Below, piece after piece: positions 1 to 10,832 of a DNA stretch of 64,000 bases. Position numbers and translations under genes: made by a program. Under the pieces are notes generated by a model, which was given only the letters and a program-made list of their open reading frames with translations, made no database searches and was not told the origin of the DNA. The stretch lies in contig OY754468.1 in assembly GCA_963575645.1 (NCBI GenBank), positions 6,758,001 to 6,822,000 on the forward strand. The letters are read 5' to 3'. The stretch is from Xanthostigma xanthostigma (Eukaryota > Arthropoda > Insecta > Raphidioptera > Raphidiidae). The stretch's first letter is position 1. Each line of letters begins with the position of its first letter.

Positions 1-631
1 AATAATCGATTAAAATAAAAATCGATTATTTTTTCACATCCCTAACTGACAGATATCAAGTAAAAACTTTGCGAAGAGTTGTGGTTTGGTTATATGGAAC
101 GATTTTCCATTGAAAAATGCTTAAAAACTTGTTACCAAAATGGGGAATGTTTTGCTGAAACTGGAAGAAAATACCGTATGCATGCCGGAAGAAATATTGC
201 ATCATTTGTTAAAGTTACTAGGAATTTTACAACAAAATTGAACAGTCTGGATCAGTAGAAGCTATAACAGACAGCATGTTTACAACCGCCGTGCCCGATC
301 TGAAGAGAACATTACTACGGCAATGTTGTTGAAAACCCGAAAATAAGTGAAGGCATGAAGCTCGACACAGAACAACGATAACAAATTATTTATGGAATGA
401 ATTGGAAGGTATGGATGTCCAGAATATGTGGTTTTAACAGGACGGTGTCAGTTGCCATATAGCAAAGGAAACAATCAATCGATCGAATAATTTCTCGAAG
501 AGCTGACTGTAATTGGCCGCCTATTTCTTGCGACATCACACCACTGGATTAATTTCTGTTGGGCTTTTTGAAGGAAAGAATTCCACACTAACGATCGTCA
601 AACCAGTGAATAACTTGGTCCAACTTACGCT
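1..631 (+). pseudogene. Degenerate mariner-related transposase remnant
   Basis: Multiple stops and frameshifts, but fragments are readable. An N-terminal helix-turn-helix-like stretch lies near 100-260, and QDGVSCHIAKETI at 438-476 corresponds to the catalytic QDGAxxHxA motif of arthropod mariner-like transposases of the DUF4817-associated group. A later GLFEGK stretch resembles the FLWGFLK motif. The left boundary is outside the window or lost. Confidence 0.7.
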
Positions 632-910
632 ATAGAATAGTTTTTATTAAATAATGTGTACAAAATTACGGTCACCGTTTTAGTAACATGTAGCGACATC
701 TCATAGAATGTATTTAATTAGTTCAGAAGCAAACAAAAATAAACTGTACCAAGTGGTAACATCTGATAGAATTTGCTCAAAGCTGTTAATTCAGAAGCAA
801 ATCTGGTAGAATCTGCTCAAAGCTATTAGTTTAGACGCCGGGCCGCATACGAAATATATTTTGCAGATTTATATCTATCACACCCGGGGGAAACCGGAAC
901 GAACCGCTAG
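632..910 (+). mobile_element. Helitron 3' region (family D)
   Basis: It ends in a CCGGG-rich hairpin region followed by CCGCTAG then T, the CTAG|T terminus of Helitrons. The body, including GTAGCGACATC and TTAGTTTAGACGCCGGGCC, recurs at 35757-35981. Confidence 0.65.
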
Positions 911-1379
911 TAATAAAATAACAAAATCGCCGCAAAATGCTAGAACTCAAGAAGTTTCACTTCTAACGCGCAAGAGTCTCACGCTTATTATTAAATTAAA
1001 TCGGAAGGTCAAATTTGGACACCCGTACATACCAAAAAAGTCACTTGCCTTACTGTTACTGACGAGAAGAGCCACGGACATGACCGAGATGTACATAAAA
1101 CACTGTCTCTTGTTTTTTTCGATAGTTTTTTTTTAAATATTTTTGTCTTTGTCACTAAGTTACTTGTCAGTGTCACCTGTCATTGTAAGAATGGCTTCTC
1201 TTTGTCTATACAGACTGTCTTACTTGGGTTGATACCCCTTGAATATTTAGAAGTGTTTGAGAACAGTAGAGATCTATGGGATGCTGTTGTTTATATCAAA
1301 CTGACTACTGTACCCGGCTTCTCCCGAATGAAGGAAAGAATGCCAGTGTTTCCCTCATTCTAAAGGGTTACAGGATTCC
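911..1379. other. No recognisable feature
   Basis: AT-rich sequence with short chance reading frames only; no motif, RNA or repeat terminus could be supported. Confidence 0.5.
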
Positions 1380-1716
1380 GTCTAGTGGTAGGCGTTAAGT
1401 TAACGAACTAGCTATATGAGAAACGGTTATTCCTGTACCGGCTATCTTGTTGAGGCTTTCCATGGTTTCCCTCAATAATTCCAGATAAATATCGAGATGG
1501 TTCCTTTTTCAAGACCATGGCTGATTATTTGTCAGTCTTCTATTCTCAAAAATTTGCCTACCTTTCCTAAAATTCCTTCATTCGCCCATTGCTATTAATT
1601 AAGAGGAAGTTTAAAAATGTAGAAAATAACGGGAAGAGTGGTAGATGAAAATTCGTAATGGCGCGAATGGCGATGTTATAACAAAGAAACTGACGTTAAA
1701 CGCATTATTATTACTA
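1380..1716 (+). repeat. SINE copy with decayed tRNA head
   Basis: The body from GAGAAACGGTTATTCCTG to the ATTATTATT tail matches the intact copy at 39096-39522. The tRNA-related head survives only as TCTAGTGGTAGGCG, so it should be transcriptionally dead. Confidence 0.7.
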
Positions 1717-1815
1717 GTGGTCGAAATTCGACCGTAATTCATCAAATTTTTAAGTTTGAACGTTATTGAGGTTCTTTTGTCATTATATGGATTTCTCCTG
1801 AATCGATTATACCTG

Positions 1816-1904
1816 TGTTAATTTGTACACATCGTGATGAAACATTTCCCTCATTAAAACGAAGGGAAGGACGTATGTTTCATCACAGTGTGTGCGAATT
1901 AACC
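1816..1904. repeat. Short inverted repeat
   Basis: TTAATTTGTACACATCGTG near 1817 is mirrored by CACAGTGTGTGCGAATTAA near 1885, giving a roughly 27-bp stem. It is probably a small foldback remnant. Confidence 0.6.
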
Positions 1905-2740
1905 ATATACTTTTATTTTATACCGAGCATAGGAATAAAATCGCAATCGAACTATTAGGGTGCAAACATAGACTTTTGTCTTTTTTTACGCCTTAAGCAC
2001 TGGCGTATCCAGGAGGGCAAAACTAGCACGGGGTACCCGGTTTAAGAAATTTCTAATTTGGTTCTTCCTGGGCCAAAAGCTGAGTACGCCCATGTTAACG
2101 TCATAGAAAAACAACGTTTTTGAAACAGAGATACTTTATTCAGATTGAATGCAAGTACATCAACCAATCCTATCATCGGAGAAATCAGGGAATTACATCG
2201 AAGAAAGAGACGCAGATATATTTTCGATACGCTGTGTTGCCGTCACTCACCGCACATTGAGTAGATAGACAATGCTTCATATAGTAAATTATTAAATATA
2301 TGGAAGTAACACACTAAAATCGGTACCACACTCTTTTTTTCCTTCCCGTATTTGCATATATGTAGATGATTTTCACAGTCATGAAAAGTTTTATGTTTCT
2401 CCGGGAATATTCCCTCAGTAATATTCTCGCCTTGTGTCTCTAGTTATGATTTATTCAAGACACTCTGTATATTTTGATTTGATGAGCTATAAAACGTAGA
2501 CTTCGCTTGTCGTCTGCTGAGAGACGATGGGAACCCACAAGATGAGTTAATGTGCATTTGACAATCTCTTTCCCTCACATTTACCATTCTTTGGTTTTTT
2601 TTTCTGACATCAACTATTTACCACTCTATTATATAATGTCAGATAATTGTGTAATATATGCTATTTTGTGATTTTAATGTGTATACAGGATGTCACAAAA
2701 ATTATACCAAGGATTTTCGGAGCATATTTCTTCGAAAATT

Positions 2741-3225
2741 TAGAGATGCCACGAATATTCGGCTACTATTCGGTATTCGGCCTATTCGGCTACTTTTTTT
2801 AATATTCGGTATTCGGCCGAATGTTGCGTACTATTCGGCCGAATACTGAATATCAAATCATGGCGAAAAACTCACATATTACTCAAAAAAATGCGATTTT
2901 TTTCTTAAATAGTATTATTTTGTAAAGCTTTTGGTGAACAAACAGTGATATTTTTTAGTAATAAGGACTATTAAATATTAATAACACAATTTGATGTAAC
3001 AATGAACAAATAATGCTTGTCGTGACACGGTCTAGTTGCGCAAATGAAACAAATACGCCCGCGGCGTTGCTACCGCACGCTCCGTAATGGGACAAGTCGT
3101 AACCTGTCACCCGCAAAATGTACACGTAATTTGCCGAACATTCGGCCGCCGAATATTCGGCGCTTCGGCCGAGAACATGGCCGAATATTCGGTATTCGGC
3201 AAAATCACTATTCGTGGCATCACTA
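2741..3225. mobile_element. Non-autonomous hAT-type element rich in ATTCGG motifs
   Basis: Ends TAGAGATGCCACGAATA and (reversed) TAGTGATGCCACGAATA give a 17-bp inverted repeat with one mismatch, with the TAGNG start of hAT termini. Both subterminal regions hold many copies of TATTCGG/CCGAATA. The flanks do not match as an 8-bp duplication. No transposase is present. Confidence 0.75.
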
Positions 3226-3679
3226 ATATTCACGACGCTTCATTCATTTAAAGAAATATTAAGTATGTACATAATATTTCTTTATTAATTAATTCTTTAA
3301 ACCGCAAGAATGTATAAGATTAAATGAAGTTGTTTTACTTCCTCGTGAGCTAGCACTTTTTGTCGAGTTGTACTTAAGTTTTAAATTTATTACAACAAAA
3401 AAAAGACACCACAAAATATTAAATTAACTGAATAATGTAATAAATTCATTAATAATGCTCGGTTCCGTTAGATACAGTCAAGTATCTCAATTCTTAATTC
3501 GATCTGTCAGTTGTACAGGAGCTTTTGTATTTTTTTTTTAATACGTGTTCTTTGATTTGGCCGCATGCTTGGTAATGCAGATAATCAGATAATACATTAT
3601 AAAATATTACACGTTAAATGCAGCCATTAATAATACCTAGAAACAGTTCACTCATTCAATGGACGTGCAGTGTTTCTAT

Positions 3680-3820
3680 TGTAACAAAACTGTTCTTAGT
3701 TGTGGTGGTAAATAAAATGATTACAAAACAAATAAACAACTAAAAGTACTTCTCTTATATAATGAAAATGAAATAAGAATTATAACGTAACAAAACAACT
3801 AAATTCTAAGCAATTAAAAA
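3680..3820 (-). repeat. Solo-LTR fragment
   Basis: Starts TGTAACAAAACTGTTCTTAG and shows the AAAAGTACTTCTCTTATATAA block shared with the longer LTRs at 17961, 29612 and 50936. The distal half is missing. Confidence 0.65.
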
Positions 3821-3894
3821 AATCCAGCCCATTGGGCGAGGGGATCATGCCAACTTCAAAATGTTGACATTTGATATAGGGTAGTATTTAAACG

Positions 3895-4620
3895 AGTGAC
3901 TGTAAATTACAATTTTGGGTGACAATAAATAATCAATTTGGGTTACTGTATTACTAAGTGAGCGACTGACTGCGCGTGACGAAAAATCAACAGAACAGCA
4001 ACTTACAAACATCCATTTGAGTTACTTAAAATACAAAATGGGAAGCTTCATAATATTTGAGCGACCTAATATTTGTTTGTGTCAACGTTACGTCCTGCAT
4101 TTTTTTCAAAATTTGGCAAATGATTTATTTATTCTGAGCGGCATTTTATTAATAGTTAATTGTTGGAATAGAACTGCGTTTTCTAAAAAATATATATTTA
4201 ATTGACTGTCAATTAAATATACATTTTTTAGAAAACGCAGTTCTATTCAAACATTTTAACTATTTAATTCGCATACCCCGTTATCGTTCACCCCGAAATT
4301 AAAACTCCACATTTGCCCCATCGCGTTTCACTGCGAGACAATTCGCATACCCCTTTATCAAAAAAAAGCGGTGGTTTTCAATCTCCATGAAAATGTGAGT
4401 TTTAAGTTGTAGTCTCAAAGTGAAAAAAAAATAAAAAATAAAAACAAAAAAAGATATCTGCTTCAAAATTACCGAAGGCATTCTAGTCGCTCACTTAGTA
4501 ATTTAGTCGCTCACTTAGTAATTTAGTCGCTCATTTAGTAATTTAGTCACCCAACTATTATTTTAATATCTCAAATGGATTATTCACAACCCAATGTTTG
4601 TAAGCCCGTTCTGGATTTTA
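3895..4620. repeat. Foldback-like region with hairpin and 21-bp tandem repeat
   Basis: TTACAAACATCCATTTGAG near 4002 is mirrored near 4567-4602. An inner hairpin at about 4163-4250 pairs two copies of a block containing AGAACTGCGTTTTCTA. Three tandem 21-bp units of TTTAGTCGCTCACTTAGTAA type lie near 4487-4550, and the reverse motif occurs near 3950. No coding content. Confidence 0.7.
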
Positions 4621-4739
4621 TTATTGTGGCTAGTTTAGTTATTTTTTCGCTTACTCTATTTCATACCGTTCAAGTTATTAAAACAGTATCTCATCATCAG
4701 TCACCAAGTTTTTTTTTTTATTCGACCGTTTTATAATTC

Positions 4740-4860
4740 CGCTTTGATATAATATAGTCTAATACAGAAAATAAAATTTCTGATATCGCGTGAGGTGACG
4801 CGTGTAATGGCTAGTATTCAATGTGACATTTGCTATTCATTGGCATGGTTACCTTCAGCC
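4740..4860. repeat. Interspersed repeat, inverse copy at 19648-19760
   Basis: The block with ATATCGCGTGAGGTGACG and AATGGCTAGTATTCAATGTG recurs in reverse orientation near 19650-19760. Unclassified family. Confidence 0.6.
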
Positions 4861-4952
4861 ATTCAATACCATCCAGTCTCGACCATTCGACGATATTTTG
4901 ACTGGTGAAGTGGCCACATATCGTTATTGGACCAGGCTTTCCATGTGTGTAA

Positions 4953-5333
4953 AGGCCGCTTTACACAGGTGTAGTAGCTAAAGCAAGTAACTAAAGCAAG
5001 TCATTAAATTTAGCTACTCGCATTGTGTGAACATTACTGGCGTTTAAGTAAAAGTTTTAGTCAAGTAGCTGGCTTGTCATCCTATTCACTAAAGCAAGTT
5101 GGTCCCCCACCACGCGTCGTAGCAACTAAAACGTGCACTAAGCCCGTCTGGACAATTCCAGTTTAGTACAGTGTGATTGACTTGATTAGTGATCTTTGAA
5201 GAAATTTAAAATAACAATAACAATATTAATTTAGCTACTAAAAATATTGATAATGTGTGTAGACACTAACTAAACGGTAATTCACTAAAATTTAGTTACT
5301 TGCTTTAGCTACTACACCTGTGTAAAGCCGCCT
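4953..5333. mobile_element. PIF/Harbinger-type MITE
   Basis: Inverted ends AGGCCGCTTTACACAGGTG and (reversed) AGGCGGCTTTACACAGGTG, each flanked by TAA (4950-4952 and 5334-5336), the 3-bp duplication of PIF/Harbinger. The inverted repeats extend through the TAGTAGCTAAAGCAAGTAAC block. 381 bp, no coding sequence. Confidence 0.82.
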
Positions 5334-5336
5334 TAA

Positions 5337-5900
5337 CCTCCGCTTTATATGTTAGTTCACTAAATTGCCACAAGCCGATGATTGTCTCATTCCCGTTTAT
5401 TTATTGCGATATTACGTGACGATATGTGATACAGTCGTAATTTTTAAATAAATACAGAAACAAAGCCGACCAATCAGATGTGGTAAACTAACAGCAATGT
5501 TATTGATTAGCTTTTTTTCTCCTCGGAATAATATTCTGTGTATACAAAGCAAATTTCGTATACACAATAACTGGAGGCAGTTGCGATAAATACAAAGTAA
5601 ACTTTTCGTTCGTTTCAACCGTCTTCTTCAGTCAAGGCGTACCGCCCGATTTTTGACGACTTACAACGTATGTTTTAACCGATTTAAACAAAAAAGATGG
5701 ATGCGTTTTTGTATGCTTATCCGCCAGTTGTGAACTGATTTTAATGATTCTTGTTGTATCTAATTGAGGTGGTCTCACATAAATTTTAATTAAATCGGTT
5801 CAATAGCCTGCTTTGTGCTGCTTTGCTATCTCTGCACATTTCATAGAATTAAGTGGGAACTGACAGGACTAGTGGATAGCTAAGATTACATGTATTTGTG
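5337..5900. other. No recognisable feature
   Basis: Contains a short imperfect palindrome around GTGTATACAAAGC / GTATACACAATAAC (about 5537-5570). No gene or element terminus could be supported. Confidence 0.45.
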
Positions 5901-5959
5901 CCAATTCAAAGCTGTACAGGCATGAAAAGCAGCTATTTTATTAAACCCTTTTATTTAGC

Positions 5960-6400
5960 TTGACTCCGTATATTTCTTTATATCTTTATTTCTTTGTTTC
6001 AAATCTTGGGACAGCTTTTTCAACTACTTGCCATTATCCGATTGAGTTGAAATTTTGCATAGGTATGTAGTTCAGATGACAATACAATATTATGATAATT
6101 GACTGTTCCGGCTTTAGTCCGGTTGAAAATCGCACTTTTAATAAAAAAACAGTATGAACTTAAAAATGAAATCCATAGGTAAAAAAGCTTTTTTAGTTAA
6201 ACGGTTTTTAGTTCCGATGACAATGCCATATTATAATAACTAACTGACTGCTCCGGCTTCCTTCCGGATCCAAATCGCACTTTTAATAAAGCATACTAAA
6301 AACTTAAAATTAAAAAGATGTAAAAAAAACCTTTAAGTTAAACGCTTTTATTGTACAATCGATCATGTACTAAAAACTAGAAAATAAATGTGAGTTACCT
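5960..6400. repeat. Tandem repeat-bearing interspersed element
   Basis: About two units of roughly 150 bp, each holding a CCGATGACAATGC-like motif, ATTATxATAAxTxACTG, a CCGGCTT stretch and AAATCGCACTTTTAATAAA. The unit is related to the tandem units at 50030-50580, so the family tends to amplify in tandem. Confidence 0.6.
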
Positions 6401-7700
6401 TAGGGGGGCTTTGATTAAACTAAAATAAAATCGTGTATGTATGTGTGTATGTAAACCTTCTATTACTTTTGAACGGAGTGTCTGAAACGCGGTTTGCTGC
6501 ATCTGACATGACTTTGCTGAACTGAGATTTCCTGAAAATTTGGAATGATTTTGAGAAATCTTAAAAATACAAGTTTCAAACATTTTTAGAATTTTGCTTT
6601 TTTAGTATATTTTCTAAACTACTATACCGATTAATTCCAAAAGCTAATCAGTTCTTCCCCTCAAAAAACTGCGTCGATTGCTTCAAGCCGCATCAAAATC
6701 AGTTCATTTGTTCACGAGGTATTGTGAACGAAACATTCGTAAGACAGTGTTTTTTTTTTTTTTTGAGCTCAAAGAGCTAAAAAATAAACCTCTTGCTATA
6801 TTTTATATATTTTTGAGCGTTTTGAACTCGAAAATAGCGGGAGATTTCAGGGATGGCCTGCAAGATCAAACTTCTTTTCAAATTTTTTGGTATTAAAATG
6901 TACGGTACTGTATTTTTGTAAATTATGTCATCACATTTTATAACTCGGCATTGTTATTCATGATTCCATTTGTCATTGTATGCAAAAGTGGCGGTTTATG
7001 TAAATGACATGGCATTAATGTACGTATGACGAGTTCGTGTCTTTGGCTTATTACTATTAGATAGGTACTCGTATTAAATATATAGAATCGGTAGCGAATA
7101 CTATTATAATATGTAAATCGGAAAGCTAAAGGGTCAGCGTGACATAAACAGTTCTGAATAATTTATGCCTGACATGAAAACAACCATCGATTTACAATTA
7201 TCGCAAAATAGAACTTCAAAGATGTGTTGTATTTTTAATGGTTTAAAAGTGTGGAAACCGCTTGCTAAATAGAGATTTTGTATCTAGTGCCGTGATACAA
7301 TTGCGCACGAGATAGATTTATTTCGAAAAGAGCATAAAAGCTGTGAAATATGTCAATATACATTACATATACAATAATTAAAATACAGATAAAATTAGAA
7401 TTCGTCAATACAATAAAGACATTTTTATCATAAAAATCGAGCCTAAAATGAGAGAATATGACACAAGAAATTGGATAGATATAAACGTACCTTGTAAGTA
7501 GTTGTGTTCTGTCTACTTTGAGTTTATTTGTTTTGTTAACATTTTATTTGTGTCATATTTACTCATCTTAGGCTAGATTTTTATGATTAACATCGGGGAA
7601 GTTGATCCAAAAACGTCAATTAGAATTTATTTTATTTAACAGCATCGGTACGCGATTTAGCTAGGCAACCCATGTGCGATTTATCAATGTATATATTATC
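6400..7700. other. AT-rich stretch without a supported feature
   Basis: Short reading frames only, none with a recognisable domain or splice logic. No clear inverted ends. Confidence 0.45.
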
Positions 7701-7707
7701 TAACATA

Positions 7708-8292
7708 CAGTATGTAAACGTGTAAGGTGCACATAGAGAAATTAGCATTGGGAAAAAAATACTTGGATCAGAGTTAGCCATGACTGCATTAATTGTTATT
7801 TCTATTGAATTATCGTGGTAATCTTAAGGATTTCTATTTTATTTTGATTTATTTTTATTTTACTTGGCTTTTTTAATAATAAAAAGCTCTTATAAATCAT
7901 TATTTTAATTTTTTGTACAAAAATAAAACAAAAAAAACAACTCCATCTGTTTGGAAACATTTCATTCAAAAATTGTCTGACTGGTACCTATGACGTATGC
8001 GCGTTGGTAAATCAGTGACCCAATGTCTTTAGGTTCAACACGAATAGGCGGAGATATTTGATCTCGCACCATATTTAAGTATTTTTGGGAATTTAATGTC
8101 CCATTGGACCATTAATAAAAAAGTCCGATTATGTTGTAATCATTTGAATATTTTCTTCAGTAGTATACACATTCATTTTGCAAAAGAATATTATCTGTCA
8201 AAACAAGATTTCAAGGCTCACTCTGATCCAGTCATTTTTTCCCAATGTTAATTTCCATATGTGCACCTTACGTGTTTAGTGTTTACATACTG
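7708..8292. mobile_element. TA-flanked element with mariner-like transposase remnant
   Basis: Ends CAGTATGTAAACG and (reversed) CAGTATGTAAACA are flanked by TA. The roughly 75-bp inverted ends also share AAGGTGCACATA and CATTGGGAAAAAA. On the minus strand, bases about 7942-7995 encode VPVRQFLNEMFPNRWS, which resembles the block before the catalytic region in DUF4817-associated mariner-like transposases; about 8140-8190 reads NVYTTEENIQMI as a possible N-terminus. Internal sequence is mostly lost. Confidence 0.72.
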
Positions 8293-8639
8293 TATAATCT
8301 TTGTTATCATCAAACAACAGATAAGGGTATATATTTCTAATATCGGATCTCGCACTATTATAATACATTGAAAAAGGTTGGAAAAAATAATTAAAGTAAT
8401 GTATATGCTAGGCTTTTATAATATTTAAGTTTACTTATAAAATATAGCCTGTCAAATTGTCATAAAAAATGGAAAAAACTTTTCTCATAGGTATAATAAT
8501 TAATCCACTTTTTACGTCTTATTCCTTGAGCCAGTAAGTAAACATAGAATATTAAACTAGGTAGGTTTCCTATTTGCCAATACATAAAATAAATTAAAAA
8601 CATAGCCTGTTCAAATTAAAATTAACATCTTTCACTATA

Positions 8640-9180
8640 GTAGAGTGGATTGGGAACTTCAAACCGGTGTGTCTCAAATCGAAAAATGTTTCCTACAAAA
8701 ACTGTAGAGTCGAGCTCCCCCGACATTTTGGTATAGTTTGTGACCGCATGTCGGAGGGGGCGGCGGGAGATTGCCGCATTAAAGTTCCGAAAAACTCGTT
8801 TTTGCCCCATAACTCGGCCATTATTATCGGGGGGAAAAATGTTCCAACAAATGTTGTAGAGAAAAAGAATCCGCGTAAGCTCGTTCCAGACCGGGTCTGA
8901 TCAGACAACCCGTTCGCGAGATATCGCCATTTTAGTGCGCGAAATTTGGAAAAATTGAATGTCATTTGTTAAAAAACCATTTCAGCTAGGAGCTTAATTT
9001 TCTTTTTATAGCAAAGGTACCAAAGACCCCTTCTTTACAGCGGAAGCTGGACGCGGTAGGTCAATTAGAACCGGCAGGAGAAAACGAATTTTTTTAAATC
9101 TTTCATAACTTTGATTCTAATTGATGTATCGACCTAAACCAGACGCCATTTTTTTTTCGTTTTTTTATTCACTTTTATGA
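8640..9180. repeat. Unclassified interspersed repeat
   Basis: Relatively GC-rich block with ATAACTCGGCCATTATTATC and GTTGTAGAGAAAAAGAAT. Chance frames on both strands overlap each other, which argues against coding. No terminus recognised. Confidence 0.35.
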
Positions 9181-9235
9181 AACAACTGAAAAAAAAATTA
9201 TCTCAAACTTAACTGCTGGTGGGCGAAATAAAGTA

Positions 9236-9433
9236 TTGTTACATAAACTGTCTCTCTCATGTTATGTGGTCAAAATTAGTTTTCCTTCAATTGAATTTTA
9301 CTGCGTAGCTAATATACATCGTTCTGTTCTATCTCAAAGGGATTTGGCAGCGTTTTTGATGAAAGCTCCCAGTCGGCTTGATTTTTTCCGACTTTCAACA
9401 ATCATCGTCATATTTCAACCGGTTTACATGTTA
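9236..9433 (-). mobile_element. Helitron-like repeat (family C), distal part
   Basis: The reverse complement, with CAATAATTGTTGAAAG-like and CAAGCCGACTGGGAGCTTTC stretches, matches 36865-37140. The family is split here by the foldback at 9434-10430. Confidence 0.6.
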
Positions 9434-10296
9434 TAGTCCATTGAAATGTTACATTTTTTTGGGCTAAAATTACATTTGTCAGAGGACGCAATTTTATTTT
9501 TTAGATATGAAGAAGGGGAATTTAAAGTTAAATTCAAGTGTGTGGGGTCACAACTCTTGTCCCACGGCCGCCATCTTGGAAAAAGGGGTGCAAGTGGTTT
9601 CCAAGGTTTATCTCACGAACTATAGGTCTCACAAAAAAAAATTTTAAACATTTATCGTAGAAAATATAATTTCCTACAACTTTGGTTCAGTAACTTTTTG
9701 TCGTAGTATTCCTAATAAGCTTAATCCACGGTCATTTTCGAAATGCCATAATTACTCTGCCTCGCTTTTTTTGATGGACCAGGCTGCGGCTCTGGATCTT
9801 GTATATGAAAGCCAACATTGTATACATTTATAGGATCTTGTTGACCTTGTATAGGATGATCTACGACAAAAAGTTACTGAACCAAAGTTGTAGGAAATTA
9901 TATTTTCTACAAAAAATGTTTAAAAAAATGTTTTGTGACACCTATAGTTCGTGAGATAAACCATGTAAACCACTTGCACCCCTTTTTACAAGATGGCTGC
10001 CGTGGGACAAGGGTTGTGACCCACCATCTTTGTATAATAGCCTACCCAATCTAGTCAAAAACTTGGGTATTCATTCATTTAAAGTTAAAGTAAAAAACCT
10101 CTATAAATAAAATTATCTAATCTAAATTACGTGCTAGAATATATTTTTCAATTATTACAATAAGTTATTGTTATTATTATTACTATTATTTTTATTTCTC
10201 ACATATTTGTATCTTTTTGTTTGGTTTGGATTGTAAACCAGCTTTAAGCTGAATTCACGCCTTTTGATAAAACTCTGTTTTTTTCCTCAATAAAGA

Positions 10297-10341
<45 letters not shown>

Positions 10342-10430
10342 AACTTTACTTTTACCCCTTCTTGATATCTAAAAAATAAAATTGCGTCCTCTGACAAATG
10401 TAAATTCAAATGTAACTTTTCAATGGACTA
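9434..10430. repeat. Large foldback element interrupted by a retroposed insert
   Basis: The end TAGTCCATTGAAATG is mirrored by CAATGGACTA at 10421-10430. The left arm (9434-about 9712) pairs with 9858-10022 and 10357-10430; blocks include CCTACAACTTTGGTTCAGTA and GGACGCAATTTTATTTTTTA. The right arm is broken by a separate insertion at about 10035-10340. The whole foldback splits an older family C repeat. Confidence 0.85.
10035..10340 (+). mobile_element. Retroposed 3' tail with (ATT)n inside a foldback arm
   Basis: Sequence absent from the partner arm. It ends CAATAAAGAC followed by about 14 ATT units (10297-10338), like the 3' end of a non-LTR retrotransposon or SINE with a simple-repeat tail. 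No coding part remains. Confidence 0.6.
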
Positions 10431-10590
10431 ATAGAACATTACTGAATTATACATCATAAACCTTTCTCTTCAATAACTCCGTCCATTGGTGAGAACTGTA
10501 TGAAAATCCGTACGGTAGTTTTTGAGTTTATCGCGTTCAGACAGACAGACACGGCGGGAGGATTATGTTTTATAATATGTAGTTAGTCAT
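10431..10590 (-). mobile_element. Helitron-like repeat (family C), proximal part
   Basis: The reverse complement contains GCCGTGTCTGTCTGTCTGAA and AAACTCAAAAACTAC, matching 36885-36960. It is the continuation of 9236-9433 on the other side of the foldback. Confidence 0.6.
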
Positions 10591-10832
10591 CAAACTGGGA
10601 GGTTGGTCTTGTTCTAATATGAAGCACTTGAAGCGTTTATTGGGTTTCACTGTCAATATTCATAATGAAGACTCCTATAGTTATGAATTATAAGAAAAAC
10701 ATTTCAGTATAATTGCTATAAAATACAAATTCATATAAAAACGTGTTCATTGTTTTACTTTCCACTTGAAGTAGTGCAGCTCTAGTATTTTGTTGTTGTA
10801 TTTTTAACAATCTATCCGAAGTAAAAGGGAAA

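Noticed and set aside
8622..8965. Overlapping frames of 62-90 codons on both strands
   Set aside because: Mutually overlapping on opposite strands in a repeat-like GC-richer patch; no domain.
10297..10338. (ATT)n as an independent microsatellite locus
   Set aside because: It directly follows AATAAAGAC and so is best read as the tail of the retroposed insert.
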